A stretch of DNA of 64,000 bases from CBDBON01 sp965208395. Lineage in GTDB: Bacteria > Chloroflexota > Dehalococcoidia > Lucifugimonadales > CBDBON01. Location of the stretch: the NCBI GenBank assembly GCA_965208395.1, contig CBDBON010000001.1, forward strand, positions 248,001-312,000. The letters run 5' to 3'. Positions 15,912 through 25,560 of this stretch are shown in pieces. The translations under genes and the position numbers were made by a program. The number at the start of each line of letters is the position of its first letter. Position 1 is the stretch's first letter. A model generated the notes under the pieces. That model had not been told where the DNA came from. It searched no databases and saw only the letters and a program-made list of their open reading frames with translations.

Positions 15912-18900
15912 CTACTCGTACCGCAGGGCTTCCGCCGGATAGACCTTGGACGCCTGGCGTGCCGGCACGTACGTCGCCAAGAGGGAGAACAGGTAGGTCA
16001 GGCCCAGGATGATCGCCATCTGTGCCCAGGGGATGGCAAATCTGATCGTGTCGAGACCCTGGTCCTCCCTTATGTCTATGACTGCGTTGTATGAGAGGAC
16101 CAGTCCCAGCACCGTACCGATCACGATCCCCAGGACCGCAACGAAGCTCGACTCGATCATGAAGCTCAGCTGGATCATGCTCCGCCGGTGTCCGATGGCC
16201 CGCAGCATCCCGATCTGCTGACGCCTCTCGACCACCGCACGGGTGCTCACTACGCCGAGCGCGGCGATGCCGACGAACAGACCGAGAGCCATGAATCCCG
16301 TGAACAGGCGGAAGAAGGCGCGGGTCGCGCCGAACTGCTCGTCTAGAAGCCCCTCCAGGGCCACGGTGTCCATCCCGTGTTCCAGGAACGACCTCTCGAT
16401 GTCCTTCGCGATATCCTCTGCGCCCTCGGCGTGGACCACACGAAAACGGTAGGTCGTCGTTGGGATAGGGAAGGGGAGTTGCCCCTCGATAGCCGACTTG
16501 GAGCCGACCATCCCGATCCCGAAGCCAGTGTCGTGGACCCGGTCGATCACGCCCACCACGCTCAACTCCGTGACGGTGCGCGTGTTTGGCTCCCGCAGCT
16601 CGATCCGGAAGGGGCTCATCGAGCTGTCGTCATACTCCACCGCCTCGAAGACCCTATCTATCGTCTGGCCCTCCTGTCCCTGCCGCGTGTCGAGCATGGA
16701 GCCGTCGACGACAACCAGAGTAGGGTCGGTCCTCATCGCTTCGAAGACCTCGCCAGTGGAGGAGCCGAAGCCCTCGGCTATCAGCTTCAGCTGGTAGGAG
16801 CTCGATTCGAGATACCCATCGTCCGCCGCGATGAACCGGACGCGGCTCCATCCCTGGTCGTCTCCCTCGACCTCGCGCACCTGCACCGGGATTGTGGTGT
16901 ATCCGCCGATCGCCTCGATCTCGGACTCTCGGATATTGTCGCTGCGCGCGATGTCTGAGCGAATGTCCTCAATGGGCGTAGTCGGGTTGACGTTGCCCTC
17001 GATGTCCCATCCGCCGGTGATGACCCTCGTCTCGGCGAACTGCGTCCCGAACGTCTCGGTCAGTACCGACATGATCGTCAGCGTGAATATGACCAGTGCG
17101 AACATCGCCAGCGTCAGGCCTGTCCTAAATTTGGAGCTCAACGGATATGCCACAGCGGTGACGAGCACCGGACGCAACTGGCGAAAGCGGCTGGTGGCGG
17201 CCTGGAGAGCTCGAAGGATCAGGTCAGCGTTGTACATAACCGTCCAGACCGCGGCCCCGACCATCGCTATGCCGGAGACGAACATGATGTCTATGTCGCC
17301 CCTGAGATCGTCGACGATCTCCCCCAGGATCCGTTCGATCAGACTCCCCGGAAGCGCCCAGAAGACCAGTATCGCAACGCCGGTCGCGGTGAAGACGGCC
17401 CGGTCGTGGGTCTCCGGGCTCATATCGCCCCGGGCAATCAGGGTTCGGACCGATAGTCCGATTCCGGCAAGGACCAGAGTGACTCCTCCGCCGAACGCCG
17501 ACCAGAGCTGCAGGGGCCCGATCCCGATCGAGGCGGCGATCAGCGCGATGCCGATGAGAATGAGAAGCCATCCCTGCAGCAGATACGGCCAGGTCAGCCG
17601 GAACAGCTGGATCAGGATGTCCGCCAACCAGAAGACGGGCACCAGCCATAGGACTGCCAGGACTAGATGAATCAGAGCGGGCACGAAGTCCAGCTTGACG
17701 AGGTACCTGAGACCCCGCCAGAGGAAGATCGCCGGCCGGACGATTCCCGCCAGGAGACCGCGCAGCCGTGTCGACAGGCGGGGTGAGGCTGTCTGTGCAA
17801 GGCTTTCCGGCAGGTTTCGTACTGCCGCGACTATGTTCAGATTACTCACGCGGTAGGCGGATACTGCGACCGTCGCGAAGGTGATGATCATCCCCAGGCA
17901 GTACGATACGACGATGGTCGGCAGAGTGAAGTGGATCTGGAGGGTGAAGTCGTCATCGAAGGTCGAGAACAACCTGTTGAGGATGTCGACCATGAGCGCG
18001 CTGACGCCGAGTCCCAGCACAACCCCGATGGCGGCCGAGACGAGTGCGTAGGCGGTGCCTTCGAAGACGAACATCTGCACCAGGTTCCGTCTCTTTGCGC
18101 CCACGGCCCGCGCCATGCCCATCTCCGACTTGCGGGCGCCGGCCAGCAGCACGAATATCAGGAAGATGAGCAGAATACCGCTGCCTATTGAGAAGACACT
18201 GAAGGTCAGGAAGAAGGCGCTGACGCCGGTGCCGGCGGCCTCGGCGCCGCGCAGCAGGTCGGACTTGATCGACAACACGCGAAGCTCTCCAAGCTCCGCG
18301 AAGAGCGTGACTGCTTCACGCTGAAGATCGCGCATCTCCTCATCGTCCAGGATGTCGAACATGACCGCCGTCGTCTCGTCGTCGCCGAAGGCAGCGATCA
18401 GGTCGTCGGTCAGGTCTGCCGCCCGGAGGCCGGCGAGAAGATCGTCGAGCTTCTCCCTGCTGTCCAGGACCGCGTCGTCCCGGCGTTCGGCTAGGGCGGC
18501 GATGAAGGCGTCCTGCTGCAACAGGACCTTCAGGCGTTCGGCGACCTCGCGATCGACGAACCTAACGCGGAGGTCCCTAGTGACCTCGTCGCTCAGATCG
18601 TTCCCGGAGATTTCGTCGCCCCTGTTCGATATGACTATAGAGCTGATCTGTCCCGGCCTGTCGAACAGCTCCTGGGCCCTGTTCAACGAGAGCACCATCG
18701 TGGGCGCGATGCCCGCAAAGCTCCCGTTCTCCAGGACTCCCTTTACGCCGAACAGGACTGAGCGGTCCTCCAGGTATAGCTCCAACTCTCCGCCTGTCTG
18801 AAGCTCAAGCTCCTCGGCGGCCTTCTCGTTGATGAATGCCTCGCCGTCCGCAAGAGACTCGACTGCCGCGTCGCCTCCTGCCGCCAGTCGCAGTCCGCCG

Positions 18901-19400
18901 AACCCGGAGAGCTGGGCGGGGTCTACGCCGACGAGGTTGAGCTGCCCTTCACTCAGCCCATCCGCAGGGTTGGTCGCGGGGATGTTCGCGGTGTACTGGG
19001 GCATCATGCCGTCTATCCGGTCGTCGCCGTCGAGCTCGGCCTGGAGTTGCCGGTAGCGGTCCATGGCGATGAAGGACTGCCCGAACGTATCGCCCTCCGC
19101 GGCGCGCGCCGGGACGATCACCTCGTCTATCTCCTGGAGCCCGTTGACGGCGATGTCGCGTATGGAGTAGGTGAGCGTATCGGCCGTCCCGAAGGCTGCG
19201 GCCATGATGATCGTGCTCAGCATCACGCCGATGATTATGAGCGCGGTCATGCCCGGACGGCGTGAGATTGGGCGGATTGCCATCTTGAGCATCACCGAGT
19301 TGCGCAGCGCCATCACCACCACGACCAGCATGGCGGTCAGGAATATCCCCGAGAGGGCCATCATCAGTACCGGCATCGGGATGCCGAACAGCTTTTCCAT
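15912..19400 (-). CDS. Large FtsX/MacB-type ABC transporter permease
   Basis: 1162 residues. An N-terminal membrane segment is followed by a FtsX-type core (MALRNSVMLKMAIRPISRRP), a periplasmic MacB-like domain (about 60-360), a three-helix membrane block with MGMARAVGAKRRNLVQMFVF, a long hydrophobic centre with several extra helices (about 540-740), a second extracytoplasmic domain (about 790-1010) and a final block with QQIGMLRAIGHRRSMIQLSF and YPAEALRYE. This is a fused double permease. Such systems export lipoproteins or peptides, or drive extracytoplasmic work, rather than import. It shares one base with its ATPase gene. Confidence 0.88.
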   Translation of the reverse strand: MEKLFGIPMPVLMMALSGIFLTAMLVVVVMALRNSVMLKMAIRPISRRPGMTALIIIGVMLSTIIMAAAFGTADTLTYSIRDIAVNGLQEIDEVIVPARAAEGDTFGQSFIAMDRYRQLQAELDGDDRIDGMMPQYTANIPATNPADGLSEGQLNLVGVDPAQLSGFGGLRLAAGGDAAVESLADGEAFINEKAAEELELQTGGELELYLEDRSVLFGVKGVLENGSFAGIAPTMVLSLNRAQELFDRPGQISSIVISNRGDEISGNDLSDEVTRDLRVRFVDREVAERLKVLLQQDAFIAALAERRDDAVLDSREKLDDLLAGLRAADLTDDLIAAFGDDETTAVMFDILDDEEMRDLQREAVTLFAELGELRVLSIKSDLLRGAEAAGTGVSAFFLTFSVFSIGSGILLIFLIFVLLAGARKSEMGMARAVGAKRRNLVQMFVFEGTAYALVSAAIGVVLGLGVSALMVDILNRLFSTFDDDFTLQIHFTLPTIVVSYCLGMIITFATVAVSAYRVSNLNIVAAVRNLPESLAQTASPRLSTRLRGLLAGIVRPAIFLWRGLRYLVKLDFVPALIHLVLAVLWLVPVFWLADILIQLFRLTWPYLLQGWLLILIGIALIAASIGIGPLQLWSAFGGGVTLVLAGIGLSVRTLIARGDMSPETHDRAVFTATGVAILVFWALPGSLIERILGEIVDDLRGDIDIMFVSGIAMVGAAVWTVMYNADLILRALQAATSRFRQLRPVLVTAVAYPLSSKFRTGLTLAMFALVIFTLTIMSVLTETFGTQFAETRVITGGWDIEGNVNPTTPIEDIRSDIARSDNIRESEIEAIGGYTTIPVQVREVEGDDQGWSRVRFIAADDGYLESSSYQLKLIAEGFGSSTGEVFEAMRTDPTLVVVDGSMLDTRQGQEGQTIDRVFEAVEYDDSSMSPFRIELREPNTRTVTELSVVGVIDRVHDTGFGIGMVGSKSAIEGQLPFPIPTTTYRFRVVHAEGAEDIAKDIERSFLEHGMDTVALEGLLDEQFGATRAFFRLFTGFMALGLFVGIAALGVVSTRAVVERRQQIGMLRAIGHRRSMIQLSFMIESSFVAVLGIVIGTVLGLVLSYNAVIDIREDQGLDTIRFAIPWAQMAIILGLTYLFSLLATYVPARQASKVYPAEALRYE

Positions 19401-20107
19401 CAGTCACCGCCGCCGAGGCCGTCGTCGGTCACGAGGCCGTCTCTCATGAAGACGATCCGGTCGGCGATCTCGCCCACCTCTTGGGAGTGAGTGACGATGA
19501 CGAAGGTCTCGCCGCTGTCCCTGTTGAGCCTGGTCATCAGCTCCATGATCTCGCCTGCCGACTCGCTGTCGAGGTCGCCCGTCGGCTCGTCGGCCCAGAC
19601 GATGGCTGGATGGTTGACCAGCGCCCGGGCGATGGTCACACGCTGGCGCTGTCCTCCCGAAAGCTCGGAGGGAAGGTGGTCGGTGCGGTCGGCCAGTCCC
19701 ACCTGGTCGAGCAGCTCCAGCGAACGCTGCCGTGCCTCCTTCGGGTTGACGCCCGAGACCAGCAGCGGCATCTCCACGTTCTCCACGGCGCTGAGCACGG
19801 GCAGCAGGTTGTATAGCTGGAAGACGAAGCCCATGCGCCGGGCGCGGTAGTCGCTCCGATCGTCGTCGGGCAGATCGTGGATGACCTGATCTTCGACGAT
19901 CACCGTACCGGAGTCTATCTCGTCAAGTCCCGAGAGGCAGTTCAGCGTGGTGGTCTTGCCGCAGCCGCTGGGGCCCATGATGGCCACCATCTCGCCGCGC
20001 CTGATCCGCAGATCGATGCCTCGAAGCGCAGACACCGTCACCTTTCCCGTCCGGTACGTCTTGTGAATGCCCGTCGCGTCGACGATATATTCGTTCTTGT
20101 CACTCAT
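19400..20107 (-). CDS. LolD/MacB-type ABC transporter ATPase
   Basis: 235 residues from ATG 20107. Walker A GPSGCGKTTTLNCLSGLD, Q-loop region VFQLYNLLPVLSAVENVEMP, signature LSGGQRQRVTIARAL, Walker B IVWADEPTGDLDS and H-loop FVIVTHSQEV. The VFQxYNLLP string is typical of ATPases paired with FtsX-type permeases. ATG 20107 has GGAGAG upstream; an earlier ATG at 20140 has none. Its stop overlaps the permease ATG by one base. Confidence 0.94.
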   Translation of the reverse strand: MSDKNEYIVDATGIHKTYRTGKVTVSALRGIDLRIRRGEMVAIMGPSGCGKTTTLNCLSGLDEIDSGTVIVEDQVIHDLPDDDRSDYRARRMGFVFQLYNLLPVLSAVENVEMPLLVSGVNPKEARQRSLELLDQVGLADRTDHLPSELSGGQRQRVTIARALVNHPAIVWADEPTGDLDSESAGEIMELMTRLNRDSGETFVIVTHSQEVGEIADRIVFMRDGLVTDDGLGGGD

Positions 20108-20217
20108 TCCACTGCTCTCCGAAGCCTCGCGCGCTCTCATTACCGGCGTCCGTAGTCGGCCCGACAGTTAAGTGTAGGTGGCTCGTCGATGCCGAGTCAA
20201 CGCTCTGTTCGGGACCG

Positions 20218-20784
20218 TCAGGTGATGGGATTCCAGTCCAGCAGTCTCGCGACCTGCTCTCCTCCCCAGGCCAGGAGGTAGTAGCGCGGCAGGCGTCCCA
20301 CGAACACGGCCATGACGTACCGCGCGACAGGGTAGCCGCTCATCGGGGCTGCTATTCGGACCGGATAGAAGGGCAGGGGGCTGAACGCAAAGATGACGAT
20401 GGTCCACCAGGGCTGCCAGTTGAAGGCGCGCTGGGTGAGCACGGAGATGCGGCTCTGCTTGGCCTGAGCGAGCGGTCCGAGCCGAAACGCCCGCTCGAAT
20501 AGTTTGTAGTCGATCGCCGAGGCGGGCGCCGTTGCGAGGGAGCCCACAGCCGCAACCAGAAGGGGATCGTACAGCGTCCCCGCGTAGATCACGGCGGGCT
20601 CATGGGGCAGTAGGAGAAAGCTGTTTCCGGGGATCGAGTACCAGAAATAGGCGGACAACTCCCACCATTCCGTTAGCAGACGCCAGGTCAGCAGAGTGCA
20701 CGCCGCGGCAGGGACCAGCAGCGCCGCCGTGTAACATACGGCTTGCCGCGTGGTGATATGAGGCCGGGTGTGCAGCGCGGTCAC
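20218..20784 (-). CDS. VTT/SNARE-associated-type small membrane protein
   Basis: 188 residues with about four hydrophobic segments. LLPHEPAVIYAGTLYDPLLVAAVG, a middle cytoplasmic stretch, and FAFSPLPFYPVRIAAPMSGY followed by YVMAVFVGRLPRYYLLAWGG resemble the VTT (DedA-like, formerly SNARE-associated) membrane family. Its start overlaps the stop of the phosphodiesterase-like gene by four bases, so the two are translationally coupled and may act together, perhaps on lipids (inference). Confidence 0.7.
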   Translation of the reverse strand: MTALHTRPHITTRQAVCYTAALLVPAAACTLLTWRLLTEWWELSAYFWYSIPGNSFLLLPHEPAVIYAGTLYDPLLVAAVGSLATAPASAIDYKLFERAFRLGPLAQAKQSRISVLTQRAFNWQPWWTIVIFAFSPLPFYPVRIAAPMSGYPVARYVMAVFVGRLPRYYLLAWGGEQVARLLDWNPIT

Positions 20785-22220
20785 AGCAGGCTACGTCCGA
20801 AATGGGGCTTGGTTGGGGTGAGGTTAAGGCTCTCTGCGACCGTTGGAAACAGGTCTGCCGTACGGATGCCTCCGTCCGTGATGAGGGGCCTGTTGCTGAG
20901 GACGGGGACCATCATGTGCTCGCTGCAGAGAGCGCCGTGGGAAGAGCGGTGCTCCGGGAACTCCCGCCAGCCCCGCAGATCGTAGCCCGGCTTTGCCGTG
21001 ACCACGATATCCCCAGTGCGACGACTCTTGAACAGGTGCCAGATGTTCTCCAGCGAGTCGGGGAAGTCGGTTTCGATCGTCTGGGCCAGCGCCTCCGACC
21101 GCGGAACGCGGCTTCGCCCGGAGGACAGGCGCAGCGGATCGGCCCCGTCGAACGCATAGGTGTAATCTTCTCCTTCCACGTCCAGGACGGCTTCGCCGTC
21201 ACTCGAGACTATCTTGACTCCACTGTCCCGTCGCCTGTAGGCGCACCACTCGACCTCTTCACGGCTGCGTAGCGCCTGGAGGGCAGCCGAATGCTGCTCC
21301 TCTATCTCCCCGCATTCCAAAGGAGCGCCCCACATGCCGCAGGAAGGGAAGTAGAGGTTGGCAAATGAGTTGCCGGAGACCATGACCGCCGCGTCCACCT
21401 TGCGCCGGTGGATGAAGGGATGCTCGAACACGCAGTATCCGAGCTCCGACAGCAGAGAGGTTATGTCCAGGTGCTGCCTGGTCTCCGTGTGTCCGTGGTC
21501 GCTGGTCACCATGAAGTGGGTGCGATTCCAGAGGCCGTTGACTCGAAGCCAGTCGAGCATCCGTCCGACTTGAGCGTCAAGACGGCGGTAGGCGTCGATG
21601 GTGCGCCGATGTTCGGGGCCATAGCGGTGCGAGAGCTTGTCCACGTCCACCAGCGGGAGGAAGATGAACCTCGGCTGGCCGCGGTCGGTCCGCTCCAGCC
21701 ATCTGAGAGCCCTGCTCATGACGATACGGTCGACGAAGTCGCCTCTCCTGAGATAGTGGGCAAAGAACATGAAGGGCATCGATAGCTGGAGAGAGAAGCT
21801 ACTGTTCTCGGCAGCCAGGCCTCTGCGCACGTCGCAGCGCACGGCCAGCGAGGTCGGGTTGAGCTCGAAGATGGTCTCCAGGTCGGGAGAGAGGTCGTCG
21901 TCGAGACGTACGTGGGCCGGGCTGATGTAGGAGCGGTGGCCCCGCATCAGCAGCCTGCCCGGGGAGAAGTTCGGCTTGTCAATCCATCGGAGTCCAGGCA
22001 CGTTGGCTGTACCCGGGTATTGGCCTGTGAGCATGGGGATGTAGGCGACGTTCGATACGCTGGGCAGAACAGTGACGCCGGTGTACTGGAAGCCCTCGGC
22101 GAGAAGGCCCCGGGCCATGTGAGGGAGCTGACCGGATGCGGCCAACGCCCGCAGCACGTCGGGCCTCGTCCCGTCCGCCAGGATGATGATAGTCAGGTCT
22201 GTATCGGTCGCTGTCGCCAA
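20781..22220 (-). CDS. Alkaline phosphatase superfamily phosphodiesterase/pyrophosphatase-like protein
   Basis: 479 residues. IIILADGTRPDVLRALAASG (metal Asp near residue 16), TVLPSVSNVAYIPMLTGQYPG (with a Ser where Thr/Ser is the nucleophile), VDKLSHRYGPEH (metal Asp/His) and HFMVTSDHGHTE (metal Asp-His) form the two-zinc site of nucleotide pyrophosphatase/phosphodiesterase relatives. No signal peptide is seen, suggesting a cytoplasmic enzyme. The start is TTG 22220. Substrate unknown; the coupled VTT protein hints at lipid-headgroup or phosphoester metabolism. Confidence 0.85.
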   Translation of the reverse strand: MATATDTDLTIIILADGTRPDVLRALAASGQLPHMARGLLAEGFQYTGVTVLPSVSNVAYIPMLTGQYPGTANVPGLRWIDKPNFSPGRLLMRGHRSYISPAHVRLDDDLSPDLETIFELNPTSLAVRCDVRRGLAAENSSFSLQLSMPFMFFAHYLRRGDFVDRIVMSRALRWLERTDRGQPRFIFLPLVDVDKLSHRYGPEHRRTIDAYRRLDAQVGRMLDWLRVNGLWNRTHFMVTSDHGHTETRQHLDITSLLSELGYCVFEHPFIHRRKVDAAVMVSGNSFANLYFPSCGMWGAPLECGEIEEQHSAALQALRSREEVEWCAYRRRDSGVKIVSSDGEAVLDVEGEDYTYAFDGADPLRLSSGRSRVPRSEALAQTIETDFPDSLENIWHLFKSRRTGDIVVTAKPGYDLRGWREFPEHRSSHGALCSEHMMVPVLSNRPLITDGGIRTADLFPTVAESLNLTPTKPHFGRSLL

Positions 22221-22360
22221 GAGAGTTTCTCCGATGAGTGATCGTCAAACGGAGAGTATGCGCGGCCGATGGGCCGAAGGCAAGTCAGGGCCGATCCTCA
22301 GTGACCCTTCTTGCAACGAGGCAGCCGCAATCTCCAAACCTGGAACGTTCCCGCGTCTCA

Positions 22361-22886
22361 CTAGAGGATGCCGGGCCAGTCGGACCCCACGGCGTCGAAG
22401 CGGCGGTATAGCTCCTCCACGGCCTCGTACGAGATAGGCAGGTCGTTGTCTACCATCTCTATGTTGGCTCTGAGGTGGGCCGGGTTGTGGGTGCCCACGA
22501 TGGCCGTTTCGACCTCGTCGTGCGCGAACAGGAAGCCCATCGCGAGCAGTATCGGGTCCTCGGTCGCGCCGTCTATCGGCCCCATCTTCCTGATGATCCG
22601 CGCGCGCCGGAAGTATTCGTCGGTGTACCGGTAGGAGCTTCCGATCTGGCCCCACGCCCTGTTGCCGACCGGCCGCTGATGATTACACCCATTCCCGCGG
22701 AGCGGGCGGCGCCGAGAAGCTCCCCGCGGGCGCTCTGGTCCACCAGACTGAAGCTCGTCTGAAGGGTGTCGAATATCCCGCTCCCAACGGCCCACAGGGC
22801 CGCCTCGTTGTCGCCGCTGTATCCGATGAACCGGGTCTTACCCTGGTCGCGAGTGTCTGGCGCGTCTGAGTCGGCACTGTGGCATC
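22361..22886 (-). pseudogene. Aldo/keto reductase, truncated and frameshifted
   Basis: Minus-strand remnant of the C-terminal half of an aldo/keto reductase. Reading from about 22886: GKTRFIGYSGDNEAALWAVG, FDTLQTSFSLVDQSARGE, GMGVII, then a one-base deletion near 22676 (AG where AAG would encode Lys), then RPVGNRAWGQIGSSYRYTDE, AMGFLFAHDEVETAIVGTHN and the natural C-terminus. A stop codon (TGA) lies directly upstream in frame and the catalytic N-terminal half is absent. It is therefore dead. Confidence 0.85.
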
Positions 22887-23094
22887 ATACGACATCTCTT
22901 AACCGGACAACTGGAAGGACGGGAAGCCAAGTGATGAGATCACCGGGCGCGCATCGGGGTACGGATTCAGCGGTCGCTGGAGGGTGAGCACGCTCTCGAA
23001 GTTCTGTGTATATTAGGGCCAGAGTTGCCGCACTGGACAAAGACTGGGAATTTTTGCGTTGGATCCGGCTGCCCAAGTAAGGAGCGTGTGCGAG

Positions 23095-24339
23095 ATGAAG
23101 CTGAATAGAGAGGGCGTACCGGCGGACGAGCTGCGCGAATCCATGTTGCAGTTGGCGAGCGGGGACAAGCAGTGGAAGGAGCGGCTGGCCGCCGGAGTCT
23201 CATATCCGGCCGGCGACGACGTCCTCGAAGTCGCTCAGCAGGCGTATCTCGACTTCTTCTCTGTCAACGCTCTCTACCCCTCGATCTTCCCGAGCACGGC
23301 CCGCTTAGAGCGGGAGGTGGTCCAGATGACGGCCGGTCTGCTGCACGGGGAGGAGGCGGTCGGCGCGGTCTCGTCCGGCGGGACGGAGAGCATCCTGCTC
23401 GGCGTCAAGTCGGCCCGCGACCGGGCCAGAGCTCTCAGACCGGAAGTGACCACGCCCCAGATGGTCGCCCCAACGTCCGCCCATCCCTCCTTCAATAAGG
23501 CGGCCGACTACTTCGGGCTCGAACTCGTATCGACGCCGCTGGACTCGGATGGCCTTGTCGACGTGCCGGCCTACCACGCCGCCATCACCGACGACACCGT
23601 CCTGATGGTCGGATCGGCCCCCAGCACCGTTCTGGGCATGGTGGACCCGATTCCCGAGATGGCGGCTCCGGCGGAGGAGCGCGGCATCAGCTTCCACGTC
23701 GACGCCTGTGTCGGCGGCTACTTCCTGCCGTTCACGGAGAAGCTGGGGTACGAGGTCACCCCCTGGGACTTCCGCGTGCCCGGAGTGACGACGATCTCGG
23801 CAGACCTTCACAAGTTCGGCTATACGGCCAAGGGCGCCTCCGCGATACTGTCCCGTGATCCCGACATCTTCCAGTACCAGGTCTTCGACTTCGGACCGCC
23901 GGAGCGGCCCCAGGGCTACTACTACACGCCCACCATGGCGGGCAGCCGTCCCGGAGGGGCCATCGCCGCCGCGTGGGCCGTACTGAGATACCTGGGCGAG
24001 GATGGGTATCTCAGGCTGGTAGAAGGGACGATGCGCTACATCAGGCGGTTCCAGGAACGGATCGACGCCATCGAGGGCCTCACCGTGCTCGGCAAGCCGG
24101 ACATGTCCCTATTCGCGTACACGTCCACGACGATGGACATCTACGCCATCGCCACCGGCATGGAGGACAGGGGCTGGATGGTCTCCAAGGATGCGTTCCC
24201 CTTCAAGGCGATCCACTTCATGCAGTCGCCGGGACACGAGCCCTTCGTCGACCCATACCTGCGCGACCTGGAAGAGGTCGTCGAGCTCGTGGCAGCGGGC
24301 AAGATAACCGCTCGGGGCCCCGAGGCGACCTACACCTAA
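23095..24339 (+). CDS. PLP-dependent decarboxylase-fold enzyme (sphingosine-1-phosphate lyase-like)
   Basis: 414 residues of the group II decarboxylase/aldolase fold. AVSSGGTESILLGVKSARDR binds the cofactor phosphate, APTSAHPSFNKAADYFGLEL stacks on PLP, FHVDACVGGYFLPF provides the Asp, and TTISADLHKFGYTAKGAS contains the Schiff-base lysine. The pattern is nearest to sphingosine-1-phosphate lyase and related C-C lyases rather than to amino acid decarboxylases. ATG 23095 has AAGGAG 10 bases before it. It converges on the nitroreductase gene with a 13-base gap. Confidence 0.85.
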   Translation: MKLNREGVPADELRESMLQLASGDKQWKERLAAGVSYPAGDDVLEVAQQAYLDFFSVNALYPSIFPSTARLEREVVQMTAGLLHGEEAVGAVSSGGTESILLGVKSARDRARALRPEVTTPQMVAPTSAHPSFNKAADYFGLELVSTPLDSDGLVDVPAYHAAITDDTVLMVGSAPSTVLGMVDPIPEMAAPAEERGISFHVDACVGGYFLPFTEKLGYEVTPWDFRVPGVTTISADLHKFGYTAKGASAILSRDPDIFQYQVFDFGPPERPQGYYYTPTMAGSRPGGAIAAAWAVLRYLGEDGYLRLVEGTMRYIRRFQERIDAIEGLTVLGKPDMSLFAYTSTTMDIYAIATGMEDRGWMVSKDAFPFKAIHFMQSPGHEPFVDPYLRDLEEVVELVAAGKITARGPEATYT

Positions 24340-24352
24340 AACCGCCCGGACA

Positions 24353-24964
24353 TCACTCCAACCATGTGACCACTTCCGAGTGCGGCATGCGCTGCGTGTT
24401 CGGGAGCGCGGCGGCCTTGCCGAGAAACACGACTCCCACCATCGTCCAGGCGTCGTCCGCACCCAGGATCCGGGCCAGTCCGGGGAGCTTGGTGAGACCT
24501 CCGGTGCTCCAGTCGAGACGGAGGTCTTCGGCAACCGCGGCGAGGGCCATGTTCTGGACGGCGCAACAGGACGTGGCGTAGTTCTCCTGTGTGACCTCGT
24601 CGCTATCTCCGCCAAGGCTGTAGACGTACACCATCGCCGGGGCGTTCAGGACGCGGTCCCTGCTCGCGTCGGCCGACCGGCGTTTCTGCTCCGGGTTCGG
24701 GTTGGCCACTCCGTCATATGCCGTCTGCCACGCGATTTCGGCGATTCTCCTCCTCATCGAGCTGTCCTTTCGGACCGCGAAGAATCGCGTAGGTTCGGTG
24801 AGCCGGTGATTGGGAGCCCAGACTGCTGCGGAGAGCAGCCGCTCCAGAATCTCGCGGGGAACAGGGTCGCACGTGAACTCCTTCACGTTGCGCCTGCGGA
24901 AGATCGCGTCATAGACGCTGACAGAGCTTGCCGGTATCTCTACATCGTCGCTGTCTAGCTTCAT
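24353..24964 (-). CDS. Nitroreductase-family FMN protein
   Basis: 203 residues. IFRRRNVKEFTCDPVPREIL, LSAAVWAPNHRLTEPTRFFAV, SCCAVQNMALAAVAEDLRLDW and DDAWTMVGVVFLGKA are standard nitroreductase segments: FMN-phosphate Arg pair, the APNH loop and the dimer helix. It uses NAD(P)H to reduce nitro groups, quinones or other acceptors; physiological substrate unknown. ATG 24964. Confidence 0.92.
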   Translation of the reverse strand: MKLDSDDVEIPASSVSVYDAIFRRRNVKEFTCDPVPREILERLLSAAVWAPNHRLTEPTRFFAVRKDSSMRRRIAEIAWQTAYDGVANPNPEQKRRSADASRDRVLNAPAMVYVYSLGGDSDEVTQENYATSCCAVQNMALAAVAEDLRLDWSTGGLTKLPGLARILGADDAWTMVGVVFLGKAAALPNTQRMPHSEVVTWLE

Positions 24965-24999
24965 CTCCGCCTCCCTGGAATCCAGTATCGCGCGAGGGG

Positions 25000-25560
25000 C
25001 TACTCAGGTTTTGCGTAGGTGAGCAGCCAGTCTCCCCCGGACTCTTCATAGATGAACACCATGTTCACCAGACCCCCGGTGAATCGCGCGGTGTGTTTGA
25101 TCTCCCACTTGCCCGGGGCGATCTCCGTGGGCGGAGACGTCTCCTCCGCTGTAAAAGTTAGGCCAAGGTTCTTGAAGGGTTGCATGTTCGACCGGATCTC
25201 CTCCACTTCCTCCTTCCAATAGTTCTCCTCGTAGAAGACCTCGAGCGCGTCCGGGTCGTGCGTGTTGTAGACATCCCACAGGCGCATCGTCTTCTCACGG
25301 AGGTGTTCCACGATGTCTAACGTGTCGTCGGGGGCGACCTCTCCGGTCGCGCTCTCTGCGGGCGTGGGCTCCGCCTGAGGAGTGTAGGAGGGCGCCTCCG
25401 TAGGTGTGGGGTTCGGTTGGGGCGTGTCGGATGCCGGCTGGGCGGACGCGGATGTTTCGGAAGTCTCGTCGCCGATCGTCTCCTCGGCTGACCCGCCGCA
25501 CGCAGCCAGGAAGAGGGACAGGGCCAGGACGACCGCCAGTACCGTGCTCGTCCGCAGCAT
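25000..25560 (-). CDS. Lipoprotein with NTF2/SnoaL-like domain
   Basis: 186 residues. A signal peptide ends in the lipobox LFLAAC (Cys about residue 21), followed by a Ser/Pro/Thr-rich linker with repeated PTP/TPQ blocks to about residue 75. The remaining 110 residues (LREKTMRLWDVYNTHDPDAL ... FTGGLVNMVFIYEESGGDWL) have the shape of an NTF2-like cone domain. The protein is anchored outside the membrane; no function can be assigned. ATG 25560 has a strong AGGAGG site. Confidence 0.75.
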   Translation of the reverse strand: MLRTSTVLAVVLALSLFLAACGGSAEETIGDETSETSASAQPASDTPQPNPTPTEAPSYTPQAEPTPAESATGEVAPDDTLDIVEHLREKTMRLWDVYNTHDPDALEVFYEENYWKEEVEEIRSNMQPFKNLGLTFTAEETSPPTEIAPGKWEIKHTARFTGGLVNMVFIYEESGGDWLLTYAKPE

